Source: Chloroflexota bacterium (GTDB taxonomy: Bacteria; Chloroflexota; Dehalococcoidia; Lucifugimonadales; Lucifugimonadaceae). From it: a stretch of DNA of 38,840 bases. The stretch lies in NCBI GenBank assembly GCA_002721675.1, contig PBLC01000004.1:1-38840 (forward strand), written 5' to 3'. The translations under genes and the position numbers were made by a program. Of the stretch, positions 16,583 through 25,808 are shown in pieces (position 1 is the first letter of the stretch; the number at the start of each line of letters is the position of its first letter). Under the pieces are notes generated by a model. It ran no database searches, had not been told where the DNA came from, and saw only the letters and a program-made list of their open reading frames with translations.

Positions 16583-18088
16583 TTAATTTTTCAGATCTTC
16601 AATATCTTCAGCAAATCTTATTACACCTTTATTTGATTTTTTATTTTTCTTTTTCACAATTGAATCTATGTTCCAAATGTCATCTTCTTTAACTTTCTCA
16701 GGTTCTTCTGCTTTATCTGACTCGGGTTCTTCTGCTTTATCTAATGTAACTGAAGATTCAACTATCTCAACAATGTCTTCTTGAGAATATACTTCATTTT
16801 CATTAACAATTTTTTCTGCTAATTCTTCAACTTTTGATTTTTCATCTTTACTAGAAGGCTCTGGTTTTGATACTCCGGGTATTCGAGATCTAACTTCTTC
16901 CAGCCTTTTTTCAGTCATACCTGAAATCTCTAGCAATTCTTTGTCATCCATTTTTTTTATCTGATCTACTTTAGAAACTCCTGCTACCTTCAATATTTCT
17001 TCAGTATTAATATCTATACCATTTTTTGAAAACTCTGTGCCAGAATGATCTGAATTAATTTCTTTGGCAGAATCTGATTGTATGTCTACTTTCCAGCCAC
17101 ATAATTTAGCTGCTAATCTAACATTTTGACCATCTTTTCCAATAGCTAAAGATAGTTGGTTTTCTGGAACTACAACTTGAGCTGACTTGTCTGAAGCATT
17201 AAGTTTGACTGTTTCAACATCAGAGGGGCTAAGGGATTTTATAATAAACTCTACGGGATCTTCGCTCCATTCAATGACATCAATTTTTTCACCTAGTAAT
17301 TCATTTACTACATTCTGAATCCTAAGGCCCCTAAGGCCTACGCATGCACCTACAGCATCAATTCCTTCTTGATTAGAATTAACAGCTATCTTGCTTCTAG
17401 ATCCAGCTTCTCTAACTATATTTTTTATTTCAATAACGCCTGTATTAATCTCAGGGACTTCTATTTCGAATAAGCCTCTCAACAAATCTAAACTTGATCT
17501 AGAAACTATCACTTCAGGTCCTCGCCTTTCTTGATCCAGTTTCGAAATAATAAATTTCAATTGCTGACCCACTCTATATTTTTCAGCAGCAACTTGTTCT
17601 TGAAAAGGCATTACAGCCTCTCCCCTACCTAAGGAAACAATTACATCTCTACCTTCTATCCTTTGAACAGTGCCGGTCATCACCTCTCCTATTCTGTCAG
17701 AATACTCATCTGCAACTAATTGTCTCTCAGCTTCTCTTAATTTCTGAAGTAATAATTGCCTAGAAGTCTGAGCAGTAATTCTCCCTGGGTCAGGCTCAAT
17801 ATAACCAGTAGTAACTTCTTCACCGATAGTTATGTCTGGATAATGAGATTGCGCTTGAGACAAAGAAATTTCCATATTTTCATCTTCTACTTGATCGACA
17901 ACTATTTTTATAGTTCTTACAACTGTATCTCCAGTATCTGGATTTAAATCAACTCTAACTTCCTGACCATTAGCATCTTTTTTATAGGAATGCTCAAGAG
18001 CGAACTGAATTGCTGATAGCACTACGCTTTGAGGTAAACTTCTATCATGTGCAAGCGCAGTTAATGCCAACATCATCTCGTTTTTCAA
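16583..18088 (-). CDS. nusA: Transcription termination/antitermination factor NusA
   Basis: 501 residues. NusA binds RNA polymerase and nascent RNA to control pausing and termination. Visible parts: an N-terminal polymerase-binding domain, an S1 domain around EVMTGTVQRIEGRDVIVSLG, two KH domains (GACVGLRGLRIQNVVNEL and LAIGKDGQNVRLAAKL), then an HhH-like segment (ILKVAGVSKVDQI) and an acidic tail with two copies of DKAEEPE. The start is TTG at 18086-18088, eight bases after AAAGGA; this gives the family N-terminus KNEMMLALTALA. ATG at 18074-18076 would cut it. No rimP precedes it and no clear promoter fits between the proS terminator and this start. Confidence 0.95.
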   Translation of the reverse strand: MKNEMMLALTALAHDRSLPQSVVLSAIQFALEHSYKKDANGQEVRVDLNPDTGDTVVRTIKIVVDQVEDENMEISLSQAQSHYPDITIGEEVTTGYIEPDPGRITAQTSRQLLLQKLREAERQLVADEYSDRIGEVMTGTVQRIEGRDVIVSLGRGEAVMPFQEQVAAEKYRVGQQLKFIISKLDQERRGPEVIVSRSSLDLLRGLFEIEVPEINTGVIEIKNIVREAGSRSKIAVNSNQEGIDAVGACVGLRGLRIQNVVNELLGEKIDVIEWSEDPVEFIIKSLSPSDVETVKLNASDKSAQVVVPENQLSLAIGKDGQNVRLAAKLCGWKVDIQSDSAKEINSDHSGTEFSKNGIDINTEEILKVAGVSKVDQIKKMDDKELLEISGMTEKRLEEVRSRIPGVSKPEPSSKDEKSKVEELAEKIVNENEVYSQEDIVEIVESSVTLDKAEEPESDKAEEPEKVKEDDIWNIDSIVKKKNKKSNKGVIRFAEDIEDLKN

Positions 18089-18120
18089 CTTAATTTTCCT
18101 TTACTATCAATTATTATTGA

Positions 18121-18147
18121 ACAAAAAAAAGTGGGCTCAGCCCACTT
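18121..18147 (-). terminator. Intrinsic terminator after proS
   Basis: On the minus strand AAGTGGGC and GCCCACTT pair perfectly over 8 bases around a TGA loop (18129-18147), followed directly by a run of T (A on the plus strand, 18123-18130). This ends the rpsB-to-proS operon and separates it from nusA. Confidence 0.9.
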
Positions 18148-18218
18148 CTACGTCACAATCTATATATTTTTTATTATTTTACATCACGAAAAAAATTATT
18201 AAAAGTATATCTTGATTT

Positions 18219-19919
18219 TTATATTAACTTAGATAATTCTTTGTTTATATCTTTAATCTTTACCATCTTAAAATCTTCTTTACCTCTCTCTAAAATCTCA
18301 ACTTCAGAATTTTCTAGTGATCTTTTACTTATTACAATCCTTACAGGAACACCTGATAATTCATAATCACTAAATTTAACACCTGGGCCTTCATCTCTAT
18401 CATCAAAAAGAACATCGTAATCTGAATTAATTAAATCAGAATAAACACTATTAGATACTTCTTTCACTTCTGTGTTATCAGAGTTCAAATTTACAAGATA
18501 CACCTGAAAAGGAGATATATTTTTATCTAAAACTAATTCTTTCTCACTTGAATTTGCTTCAATTACTGCGGCAAGTAACCTTCCAACTCCAATGCCATAG
18601 CAACCCATTTCTACACTCTTTTGCTTGCCTTCTGTATCACTAAAATTTAAACCCATCTTTTGACTATATGTATCCCCTAACTTAAATATATGCCCCACTT
18701 CTATTCCCTTGTATTCATTCATGCCTTTACATTTGCTTTCATCGCAATCTACTGAGAGGTCCCCTTTCTTGGCTTTGGCTATATCCTCATAATGCTTAAT
18801 ATTGAATTCTTTGCTAGGTGAAATTCCTTCAATATGAAAATTATTTCTATTTGAACCAACTATGTAATCCGCTTTTAAGTTAATTGAATCATCAACTATT
18901 AAATCAAAATCATTATTAATTGGTGATATAAAACCTGGAACTAACCCTAATTGAATTATTTCATCATTATCTGCCAATCTCACATCATCACCTAATAGGT
19001 TCCTTAATTTAGTTTCATTTACTTCAAGATCTCCGGCTAGTGAAACTAAAATTGGCTTTTTGCCGGAGAAATAAACCATTGTTTTTATGAAATAATGAGC
19101 ATCTAAACTAAAAAAATTGGTTAAATCCTGAATTGATTTAATATTTGGAGTCTCTTTTTCTGATTTTTCCATGAAATTTTCACTATCATTCTTAATTATT
19201 TTTTTGAATTCAGCTTTTTCTTCATTGGCGGCATATAAACATTCATCGCATTTTAGAATTGTATCTTCTCCATTTTCTGCTATAGAAATAAATTCAGATG
19301 ACACTTTACCTCCTATTGCTCCACTATCAGCAGCAACTTTTATCACATCAATTCCACACCTATTAAAAATATTAAAATATGCTTTAGAAAATTCCTCATA
19401 TACTTCATCGAGGCTCTCTTGATTTGAGTGAAAACTATAAGCGTCTTTCATTTCGAATTCTCTAACCCTTAAGAGGCCGCCTCTAGGTCTAGTCTCATCT
19501 CTAAATTTAGTTTGTATATGAAACAAAGAAAAAGGCATATCTCTATAACTATTCACTTCACTTCTAACCATGGATATTACTGATTCTTCATGGGTAGGCG
19601 CAATTATCATAATTTTATCTCTTCTATCTGTAAATCTAGCTAAAGGGGGTATAAAAGAATCAATACGGCCACTTTCTTCCCATATGTCCGAAGGCTGAAT
19701 CACTGGAAAATTTGCCTCATAACAATCAATCGAATTCATTTCAGACCTAATTATATCTTTAATTTTTTCAATTACTCTCCAACCAATAGGAGTAAAACTA
19801 AATATTCCAGCACCTAACTGACTAATATAACCCGACCTAATTAATAGCCTGTGACTAAGCATTTCTGATTCATCAGAAATATTTCTTGAAGTAGACCAAT
19901 AATATTTTGAAAGTTTAAT
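18219..19919 (-). CDS. proS: Prolyl-tRNA synthetase, proposed ATT start
   Basis: Bacterial-type class II synthetase that charges tRNA-Pro. Motif 2 (FRDETRPRGGLLRVREFEMKD), the editing-domain region and motif 3 (GCYGIGVGRLLAA) are present. The first ATG (19860-19862) would begin at MLSHRLLIRSGY and drop the family N-terminus. The frame continues upstream as KLSKYYWSTSRN then ISDESE with no ATG, GTG or TTG. It reaches ATT at 19917-19919, four bases after a perfect AGGAGG. Starting there gives 566 residues, the usual length, so I take ATT as the start. It is last in the operon, 18 bases after ispG and before the terminator. Confidence 0.92.
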   Translation of the reverse strand: MKLSKYYWSTSRNISDESEMLSHRLLIRSGYISQLGAGIFSFTPIGWRVIEKIKDIIRSEMNSIDCYEANFPVIQPSDIWEESGRIDSFIPPLARFTDRRDKIMIIAPTHEESVISMVRSEVNSYRDMPFSLFHIQTKFRDETRPRGGLLRVREFEMKDAYSFHSNQESLDEVYEEFSKAYFNIFNRCGIDVIKVAADSGAIGGKVSSEFISIAENGEDTILKCDECLYAANEEKAEFKKIIKNDSENFMEKSEKETPNIKSIQDLTNFFSLDAHYFIKTMVYFSGKKPILVSLAGDLEVNETKLRNLLGDDVRLADNDEIIQLGLVPGFISPINNDFDLIVDDSINLKADYIVGSNRNNFHIEGISPSKEFNIKHYEDIAKAKKGDLSVDCDESKCKGMNEYKGIEVGHIFKLGDTYSQKMGLNFSDTEGKQKSVEMGCYGIGVGRLLAAVIEANSSEKELVLDKNISPFQVYLVNLNSDNTEVKEVSNSVYSDLINSDYDVLFDDRDEGPGVKFSDYELSGVPVRIVISKRSLENSEVEILERGKEDFKMVKIKDINKELSKLI

Positions 19920-19923
19920 TTTT

Positions 19924-19929
19924 CCTCCT
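19924..19929 (-). promoter_or_regulatory. Ribosome binding site that fixes the ATT start of proS
   Basis: AGGAGG on the minus strand, four bases upstream of ATT at 19917-19919. The next in-frame ATG is about 60 bases further on and has no comparable site. Confidence 0.75.
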
Positions 19930-19937
19930 ATTTATTT

Positions 19938-21152
19938 CTAATTACTCCATCTTTTCTTAACATAATCTTCTACCATTGAGATAAATTCCTTGGCAATACT
20001 ATCCCCTTCTAAAACCCCAACTTTATCACCATCAATAAATATAGGGGCCTTAGGAGATTCTCCAGATCCAGGTAAAGATATTCCAATATCTGCACTTTTT
20101 GATTCTCCTGGACCATTAACCACGCAACCCATGACAGCCACTTTGAGATCAGAAGAACCAGGATATTTCTTGCTCCATATCTTAGAATTATTATCAAGAT
20201 ATTCTTGAATTTCTTCACTTAATTCTCTAAAAAAAGTGGAAGTTGTCCTACCGCAACCAGGACATGAAGTAACCGAGGGTCTAAAATTTCTAATACCTAT
20301 TGATTGCAGAATCTCCTGACTTAATTTTACTTCTTTTGTTCTGTCTCCTCCTACTTCAGGAGTCAGGCTACATCGAATTGTATCCCCTATGCCATCTAAT
20401 AATAAATTACCTAAAGCAATAGACGTTGAAGATACGCCTTTGGTACCCATCCCAGCCTCTGTTAGGCCTAAATGAAGGGGAAAGTTGCACCTATTAGCCA
20501 AGTCTCTATATACCGATATCATTTGCCTTACTCTTGAAACCTTGCAAGAAATAATTATCTTACTCTCTTCTAAGCCTAAATCAATCGCCTTATTTGCACT
20601 AATCAATGCACTATCAACAAGTGCTTCTCTTTCTACTACCTCAGCATCTTCCGGGATCTCTTTCTTGGCATTATTTTCCATTTTAGAATCTAAAAGTTCT
20701 GGATCTAGACTTCCAGCATTTACACCGATTCTAATAGGCTTATCGAATTCTTTGGCAACTCTAATAAACATTTCAAAATTTTCATCTCTTCTATTTCCTC
20801 TACCTACATTTCCAGGATTAATTCTGTACTTATCTAAGTTTGCTGCGCATGATTTGTGAGAAGATAAAAGCCTATGGCCAATAAAATGGAAGTCCCCAAT
20901 AAGAGGAACCGTACACCCTAAATCCGCAAGCCTTTTCTTAATTTCTGGTATCGCCTTTGCAGAATTATCATTATTAACTGTCACCCTTACCAATTCACTT
21001 CCTGCATCATATAAGGCTTTGACCTGAGAAACCGTTGCATTTATATCTGAGGTGTCAGTATCAGTCATAGATTGCACTACAATCTGCGAATCACTTCCAA
21101 TGGGAATATCACCCACTTTTACTAAATTACTTTTTCTTCTGTGAATTTCCAC
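19938..21152 (-). CDS. ispG: 4-hydroxy-3-methylbut-2-en-1-yl diphosphate synthase (MEP pathway)
   Basis: 404 residues. IspG (GcpE) is a 4Fe-4S enzyme that opens methylerythritol cyclodiphosphate to HMBPP, the penultimate MEP step. The TIM-barrel opening VVQSMTDTDTSDINATVSQV is present. The cluster ligands are Cys297 and Cys300 (SCPGCGRT) and Cys343 (GCVVNGPGE), with Glu350 completing the conserved segment. It lacks the large insert of plant and some bacterial forms. The start is GTG at 21150-21152 with only a distant GAGAGG. With dxr in the same operon, two MEP enzymes are together. Confidence 0.96.
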   Translation of the reverse strand: MEIHRRKSNLVKVGDIPIGSDSQIVVQSMTDTDTSDINATVSQVKALYDAGSELVRVTVNNDNSAKAIPEIKKRLADLGCTVPLIGDFHFIGHRLLSSHKSCAANLDKYRINPGNVGRGNRRDENFEMFIRVAKEFDKPIRIGVNAGSLDPELLDSKMENNAKKEIPEDAEVVEREALVDSALISANKAIDLGLEESKIIISCKVSRVRQMISVYRDLANRCNFPLHLGLTEAGMGTKGVSSTSIALGNLLLDGIGDTIRCSLTPEVGGDRTKEVKLSQEILQSIGIRNFRPSVTSCPGCGRTTSTFFRELSEEIQEYLDNNSKIWSKKYPGSSDLKVAVMGCVVNGPGESKSADIGISLPGSGESPKAPIFIDGDKVGVLEGDSIAKEFISMVEDYVKKRWSN

Positions 21153-21176
21153 TTAAATATTATATTCCTCTCAACA

Positions 21177-22529
21177 TTAGCCCACAACATCTACACCTTG
21201 GTAAATTCTAATTATATCTTGGGCAGTTATTATGAATAAAATTGTAAGCATAAAAATAAAACCTAAACCATGAACTATTCTTTCTTTATCCGGAGAAACT
21301 CTTTTTCCATTTCTCGCAATTTCTATTAATACGAACAAGATCCTGCCTCCATCAAGTGCTGGTATTGGTAATAAATTTATAACTGCTAAACTCAAACTTA
21401 TTATTGAGGTAAGTTCAACAAAAATCATTATTTTATCTCTGAATTCAATTTCAGCTACCGCCACTTGTCCAGTAATTTGACTGATGCCAATAGGACCTAC
21501 TGCGCTTGGACCTGAAAATTGAGGATTAGTGCTTCCCCCAATCATAGCTCTCACACTATTTATCGATAAATCAAACAATTGAAAAACACTAAACACAGAT
21601 TCTTTAATAGAGCCAAAGATTCCATAGTCAGAATCAATCTTAGTAAAATTACCAGAATAGATAGATATCCCTAGAGCACCTTGCCCATCGGGAGGATTCC
21701 ATCTAGGCCTAGATTTGAATGTTTTTATATCTCCATTATAAAAGAATTTTTCTTCCCAAGATTTTGAAAAAACATTGGGAATTCCTCTTTCAATTTTAAT
21801 TTCTATATCTTCTCCTAACGAGGACGTTATTATTTTCTGTAATGAGTTCATATTATTCATAGATCTTCCATTAATAGAAAGGACTTTATCTCCTGATTTT
21901 AATCCAGAATTATATGCTGGCGATTCTTTAATTACATCCATAATTATTAAGTCTGATTTCTGAATCTGGCCAGGTAGTAGAAAGGCAATAAAAAATAATA
22001 TAAAAGGCAATAAAAAATTAATCAAAACTCCTGAAATTAATACAATTAATCTTTGATAAGGCTTCTTCATATAAAAACTCTCGGGGTGATCAGAATGTTC
22101 TTCGCCAAAAGGTCTAACAAATCCACCTAGGGGCAAGAGATTAAAGGACCATTGCATCTCTTTAAAATAAATTTTTCCATCTTGATCATAATGAGATGAG
22201 ATTTCTATTGCTTCACTCCTAAGACTCGCAGGAATCTCATTTTTATGATCGAATATATCTGCAACTGACAATCTATCATAAGTTAGTTTAGTGGTAACAA
22301 ATAAGAATTTTTTTGAATTAAAATTTTTATACTTTAATAAAAGTTCTTTCGAAATAAATAAAGAGTTTCTGCCAGACCATATAGAAAATAATCTTGGAGG
22401 AAATCCGAAACCAAATTCTAAAACCTTTATCTTAAAAAACTTAGCCGAAAAATAATGTCCAAATTCATGAAAAATAATAAGAGGTAATAGGACCAAGATA
22501 AAACTTACAATGCTAACAATAACTGTCAT
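21177..22529 (-). CDS. rseP: RseP-type site-2 membrane protease (M50) with PDZ domain
   Basis: 450 residues. An intramembrane zinc metalloprotease that cleaves anti-sigma factors and signal-peptide remnants. The zinc motif HEFGH is at 21-25 in the first membrane helix. The PLGGFVRPFGEE re-entrant segment starts at 133, one PDZ domain (about 195-250) contains SPAYNSGLKSGDKVLSING, and the second catalytic motif LLPIPALDGGRI has Asp393. Between the first helix and PLGGFV there is a region of about 75 residues (53-128) that is much longer than in E. coli RseP. The start overlaps the dxr stop as ATGA. Confidence 0.93.
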   Translation of the reverse strand: MTVIVSIVSFILVLLPLIIFHEFGHYFSAKFFKIKVLEFGFGFPPRLFSIWSGRNSLFISKELLLKYKNFNSKKFLFVTTKLTYDRLSVADIFDHKNEIPASLRSEAIEISSHYDQDGKIYFKEMQWSFNLLPLGGFVRPFGEEHSDHPESFYMKKPYQRLIVLISGVLINFLLPFILFFIAFLLPGQIQKSDLIIMDVIKESPAYNSGLKSGDKVLSINGRSMNNMNSLQKIITSSLGEDIEIKIERGIPNVFSKSWEEKFFYNGDIKTFKSRPRWNPPDGQGALGISIYSGNFTKIDSDYGIFGSIKESVFSVFQLFDLSINSVRAMIGGSTNPQFSGPSAVGPIGISQITGQVAVAEIEFRDKIMIFVELTSIISLSLAVINLLPIPALDGGRILFVLIEIARNGKRVSPDKERIVHGLGFIFMLTILFIITAQDIIRIYQGVDVVG

Positions 22530-23644
22530 TCAATTTCCTTTAGAGTCATTATATAAGACCTCTGAACGGTCTCTTTAATTGTTTCCAAATTGTATTCAAC
22601 AGAAAAATCAAATCTTTCGTAAACTCTCTTCATTGCATCCAGCATACCTGTGTAACTGACCTTCCCTTCTAAAAACATTTCTACAGCAGCCTGATCTGAG
22701 CCTACTAAGAATGAAGGTGCCAATTTTGATGAATTTAATAACTGCATGCCAAAATTAAACCATCCTAACTTCTCTTCTGGAAAAGACTCGAAAGACAAAC
22801 TCTCAATTGATCTAAAATCTATTTTTTCAATTTTAGAACTTGATTTTCTTTCTGGATAGTACAGTCCATACAATATTGGTATTTTCATGTCTGGGTAAGA
22901 TAGTACAGCCAATATATTGCCATCATTAAATTCGGCTAATCCATGAATCAAACTTTGCCTATGAAATAATACTTCTATTTTATCGAGAGGTAATGAGAAA
23001 AGATTAGATGCTTCTTGAACTTCAAATACCTTATTTATGAGAGTGGAAGAATCAACGGTGATTTTTTTTCCCATTTTCCATGTTGGATGAGCTAATACAT
23101 CATCAACGGTGATTTTTTTTAATTCTTCAGTGGCCCTATCTCTTAAGGCTCCCCCAGAAGCTGTTAGAATCACTCTATCAATAGATCCATAATCTTCATT
23201 TTTTATACATTGCCATATTGCGGAGTGTTCACTATCTAGTGGAATTATTTCCCCACCATTATCTTTGGATAATTCAACTATAATATCTCCTCCAACAACT
23301 AAACTTTCCTTGTTAGCTAATAATACTTTTCTACCTTGCTCTAATGAGAAGATTGTAGGATCAATTCCCTCTACCCCTGACAAAGCAATTACTATAAGAT
23401 CAGAATCATCAAACTTTAATATATCTTGATAATTATTAAGTCTTTTGCCATATGAATAATTAAGGTCACTTTTTGAATAATAATATTTTGGTTTAAATTT
23501 ATTTACTTGTTCTTCTAATTTCTTTTCATTTATACCTGCAGTAATTGTAATAAGTTCAAAATCTTTTAAGTTCTCTTCAATCAGATCTAGGCATTGAGTT
23601 CCAACAGAACCTGTGGATCCAAGAATAGAAATTTTTCTTTTCAT
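22526..23644 (-). CDS. dxr: 1-deoxy-D-xylulose 5-phosphate reductoisomerase (MEP pathway)
   Basis: 372 residues, slightly short for the family. Dxr makes methylerythritol phosphate, the first committed MEP step, using NADPH and a divalent metal. Visible: the nucleotide motif GSTGSVG at 9-15, ANKES at 110-114, metal ligands Asp137 and Glu139 in PLDSEHSAIWQC and Glu208 in NKVFEVQEA, TASGGALRD at 161-169, and HPTWKMG at 186-192. It overlaps cdsA and rseP by four bases at each end (ATGA), so the three are translationally coupled. Confidence 0.96.
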   Translation of the reverse strand: MKRKISILGSTGSVGTQCLDLIEENLKDFELITITAGINEKKLEEQVNKFKPKYYYSKSDLNYSYGKRLNNYQDILKFDDSDLIVIALSGVEGIDPTIFSLEQGRKVLLANKESLVVGGDIIVELSKDNGGEIIPLDSEHSAIWQCIKNEDYGSIDRVILTASGGALRDRATEELKKITVDDVLAHPTWKMGKKITVDSSTLINKVFEVQEASNLFSLPLDKIEVLFHRQSLIHGLAEFNDGNILAVLSYPDMKIPILYGLYYPERKSSSKIEKIDFRSIESLSFESFPEEKLGWFNFGMQLLNSSKLAPSFLVGSDQAAVEMFLEGKVSYTGMLDAMKRVYERFDFSVEYNLETIKETVQRSYIMTLKEIE

Positions 23645-24486
23645 AATATTGCCTTTACTAAAGATAATAAGATTAAAACTATAACCATAGAGTCTAGTCT
23701 ATCAAGAATCCCACCATGACCAGGAAGAATTGTGCCAAAATCTTTTACACTGAAATTTCTTTTAACTCCTGAGGCATAAAGGTCTCCTAAAATTGCAAAA
23801 AAAGGTAAAGAAAAAGCCAAAATTAAATTTAAATTAAGTGTATTTATAGGGTTATTAAATAAAAAATTAATAAACAAATAAAAGAGAATGCCTGAGATAT
23901 ATCCTGAAACGTACCCTTCAATACTTTTATTAGGGCTTAAAATAGAAATCAAATTAATTCTGTGTCTGCCAAATTTGGATCCAACTAAATAGGATATAGA
24001 ATCTACAACAAAAACTGTCAAAACAGGTATCAGTATCCATTTAAGATCTGCAAACGACTCATATAAAAATAATATGCTAGAAACACCAGTTATAAAAAAC
24101 AATGAAGATGATTCTCTTAATAGAAATTGGTAAATTCTTCGATCTTCAAAATATGAAAATTGGGATCTATCAATTATTTCATGTCCCCTCCTTCTTATCC
24201 CAAAAAATATTGATAATATTCCTAAGATAAGAGCAAGAAAATGAAAAATTAAATTGGTAAATACAGAATATCCTCCCCACTCTATATAGGATAAGTATAT
24301 TGGGATAATTAGAATAAAGTAGATAAAAGTTCTTAAATTTCTTTTTTCTACAGTTAGCAAAAGATTAGTTTCAATAATAATAAAAAAAATTAATGCTAAA
24401 ACTAATAAAAAAGTAAAAATATTAGACACCAAAGATAATATTAATATAGGCGCTAATATGAATGATGTTCTTATTCTTTGATTCAT
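23641..24486 (-). CDS. cdsA: Phosphatidate cytidylyltransferase
   Basis: 281 residues with about eight membrane helices. CdsA makes CDP-diacylglycerol from phosphatidate and CTP, the branch point of phospholipid synthesis. The family signature is at the C-terminus: VKDFGTILPGHGG then ILDRLDS with Asp262 and Asp265. DSISYLVGSKFGRHR in the middle is also typical. It follows uppS by seven bases and overlaps dxr by four, in the standard uppS-cdsA-dxr-rseP order. Confidence 0.94.
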   Translation of the reverse strand: MNQRIRTSFILAPILILSLVSNIFTFLLVLALIFFIIIETNLLLTVEKRNLRTFIYFILIIPIYLSYIEWGGYSVFTNLIFHFLALILGILSIFFGIRRRGHEIIDRSQFSYFEDRRIYQFLLRESSSLFFITGVSSILFLYESFADLKWILIPVLTVFVVDSISYLVGSKFGRHRINLISILSPNKSIEGYVSGYISGILFYLFINFLFNNPINTLNLNLILAFSLPFFAILGDLYASGVKRNFSVKDFGTILPGHGGILDRLDSMVIVLILLSLVKAIL

Positions 24487-24493
24487 AAAATGA

Positions 24494-25243
24494 CTAATCT
24501 ACTCCAAATCTTCTTCTTCTCTTAGAAAATTCAATCAAAGCCTTAGAAAATTCTGAAATATTAAAGTCTGGCCATAGAACATTACTAGTAAAAAATTCGC
24601 TGTAGGCAGTTTGCCAAATTAAAAAGTTACTGAGTCTATACTCGCCTCCGGTTCTAATCACCAAATCTGGATCTGGAACTCCATCATTTAAGTATTTATT
24701 AAATAAACTCTCATTTATTATAGACGATTCTACCCTACTATCTACGATTTTTTTTGCAGCTTCAATGATCTCCCTCCTGCCTCCATAATCAAAGGCTATA
24801 ATTAAGTTAATATTTTTATTTTCTTCAGTCTTTTTCACTGCTTCTAATATATTTGCTCTAGTTTTAGAATCTAATTTTTTTATACTCCCCTTTATCAGAA
24901 TCTTTACACCTAATTCATGAAGATTAGCAAAATTTTCTGATAGAGATTCTGAAAGTAAAGTTTTAGTAATATAATTAACTTCTTTTTGAGGCCTATCCCA
25001 ATTTTCTGTAGAAAAGGTAAATAGTGTTAGAAATTTAATTTCTAAAGATTTCATAAATTTTACAATTGATTCAATATTTTTAGTTCCTGCTTTATGTCCT
25101 GAAAAAACTGGGATTTTTTTCATAGCTGCCCACCTTCTATTTCCATCCATTATTATGGCAATATGAGAAGGTAATAAAGAAGAATTTTCTTTAAACGAAT
25201 CTAAGACAATAGATTCAAGACTTTTATCGGATTGCTTATCCAA
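24494..25243 (-). CDS. uppS: Undecaprenyl diphosphate synthase (cis-prenyltransferase)
   Basis: 249 residues. Builds the C55 lipid carrier for cell-wall synthesis from FPP and IPP, so it uses products of the MEP genes in this operon. The catalytic Asp33 lies in HIAIIMDGNRRWA, followed by SGHKAGTKN and LTLFTFSTENW. The C-terminal DPDLVIRTGGEYRLSNFL and YSEFFTSNVLWPDF complete the active site. It has a 25-residue N-terminal extension of low complexity compared with E. coli. Six bases separate it from frr. Confidence 0.96.
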   Translation of the reverse strand: MDKQSDKSLESIVLDSFKENSSLLPSHIAIIMDGNRRWAAMKKIPVFSGHKAGTKNIESIVKFMKSLEIKFLTLFTFSTENWDRPQKEVNYITKTLLSESLSENFANLHELGVKILIKGSIKKLDSKTRANILEAVKKTEENKNINLIIAFDYGGRREIIEAAKKIVDSRVESSIINESLFNKYLNDGVPDPDLVIRTGGEYRLSNFLIWQTAYSEFFTSNVLWPDFNISEFSKALIEFSKRRRRFGVD

Positions 25244-25249
25244 AAGGCT

Positions 25250-25807
25250 TCAAACTTCCATTAACTCGTTTTCTTTTTCTTGTGAAATACTAGAAATAAG
25301 ATCAATATTATCGTCCGTATTCTTTTGTATTTCTGACTGAAGTCTTCTGCTATCGTCTTGCGAAATTTCACTTGATTTTTCAAGTAACTTTACCTCATCC
25401 ATTCCATTTCTTCTGGCACTTCTTATCGATATTTTTGCATCTTCGGACTTCTTTTTTAAAGATCTAACCAACTCCAGTCTTCTTTCCTCATTGAGAGGAG
25501 GAACAACAAGCCTAATCGTATCTCCTTCTATTCCAGGACTTATGCCTAAATCAGACGATTCTATTTCTTTAGCAATTGAAGTGACTGCAGACTTATCCCA
25601 TAATTGAATTAGTATCATAGAGCCGTCAGAAACACTTATTTGACCTAAGTCGGATAGCTTCATTTGGGTTCCATGATAATCTACCATTAGCCCTGAAACT
25701 AAACCTGAATGAGCCCTGTTAGTTCTCATTCCTGAAATATCTTCTTGAAAATATTCTATTGTATTAGCCATATTAGACTTAACGCCTGATATCAATTCTT
25801 CACTCAT
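25250..25807 (-). CDS. frr: Ribosome recycling factor
   Basis: 185 residues, standard length. RRF splits post-termination ribosomes with EF-G. The long helix with ISGMRTNRAHSGLV, the hinge around YHGTQMKLSDLGQISV, and PPLNEERRLELVRSLKKKSEDAKISIRSARR are diagnostic. The hinge is more divergent than usual (family consensus Y-G-x-x-x-P-L-x-Q-x-A). It lies one base after pyrH. Confidence 0.95.
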   Translation of the reverse strand: MSEELISGVKSNMANTIEYFQEDISGMRTNRAHSGLVSGLMVDYHGTQMKLSDLGQISVSDGSMILIQLWDKSAVTSIAKEIESSDLGISPGIEGDTIRLVVPPLNEERRLELVRSLKKKSEDAKISIRSARRNGMDEVKLLEKSSEISQDDSRRLQSEIQKNTDDNIDLISSISQEKENELMEV

Positions 25808-25808
25808 T

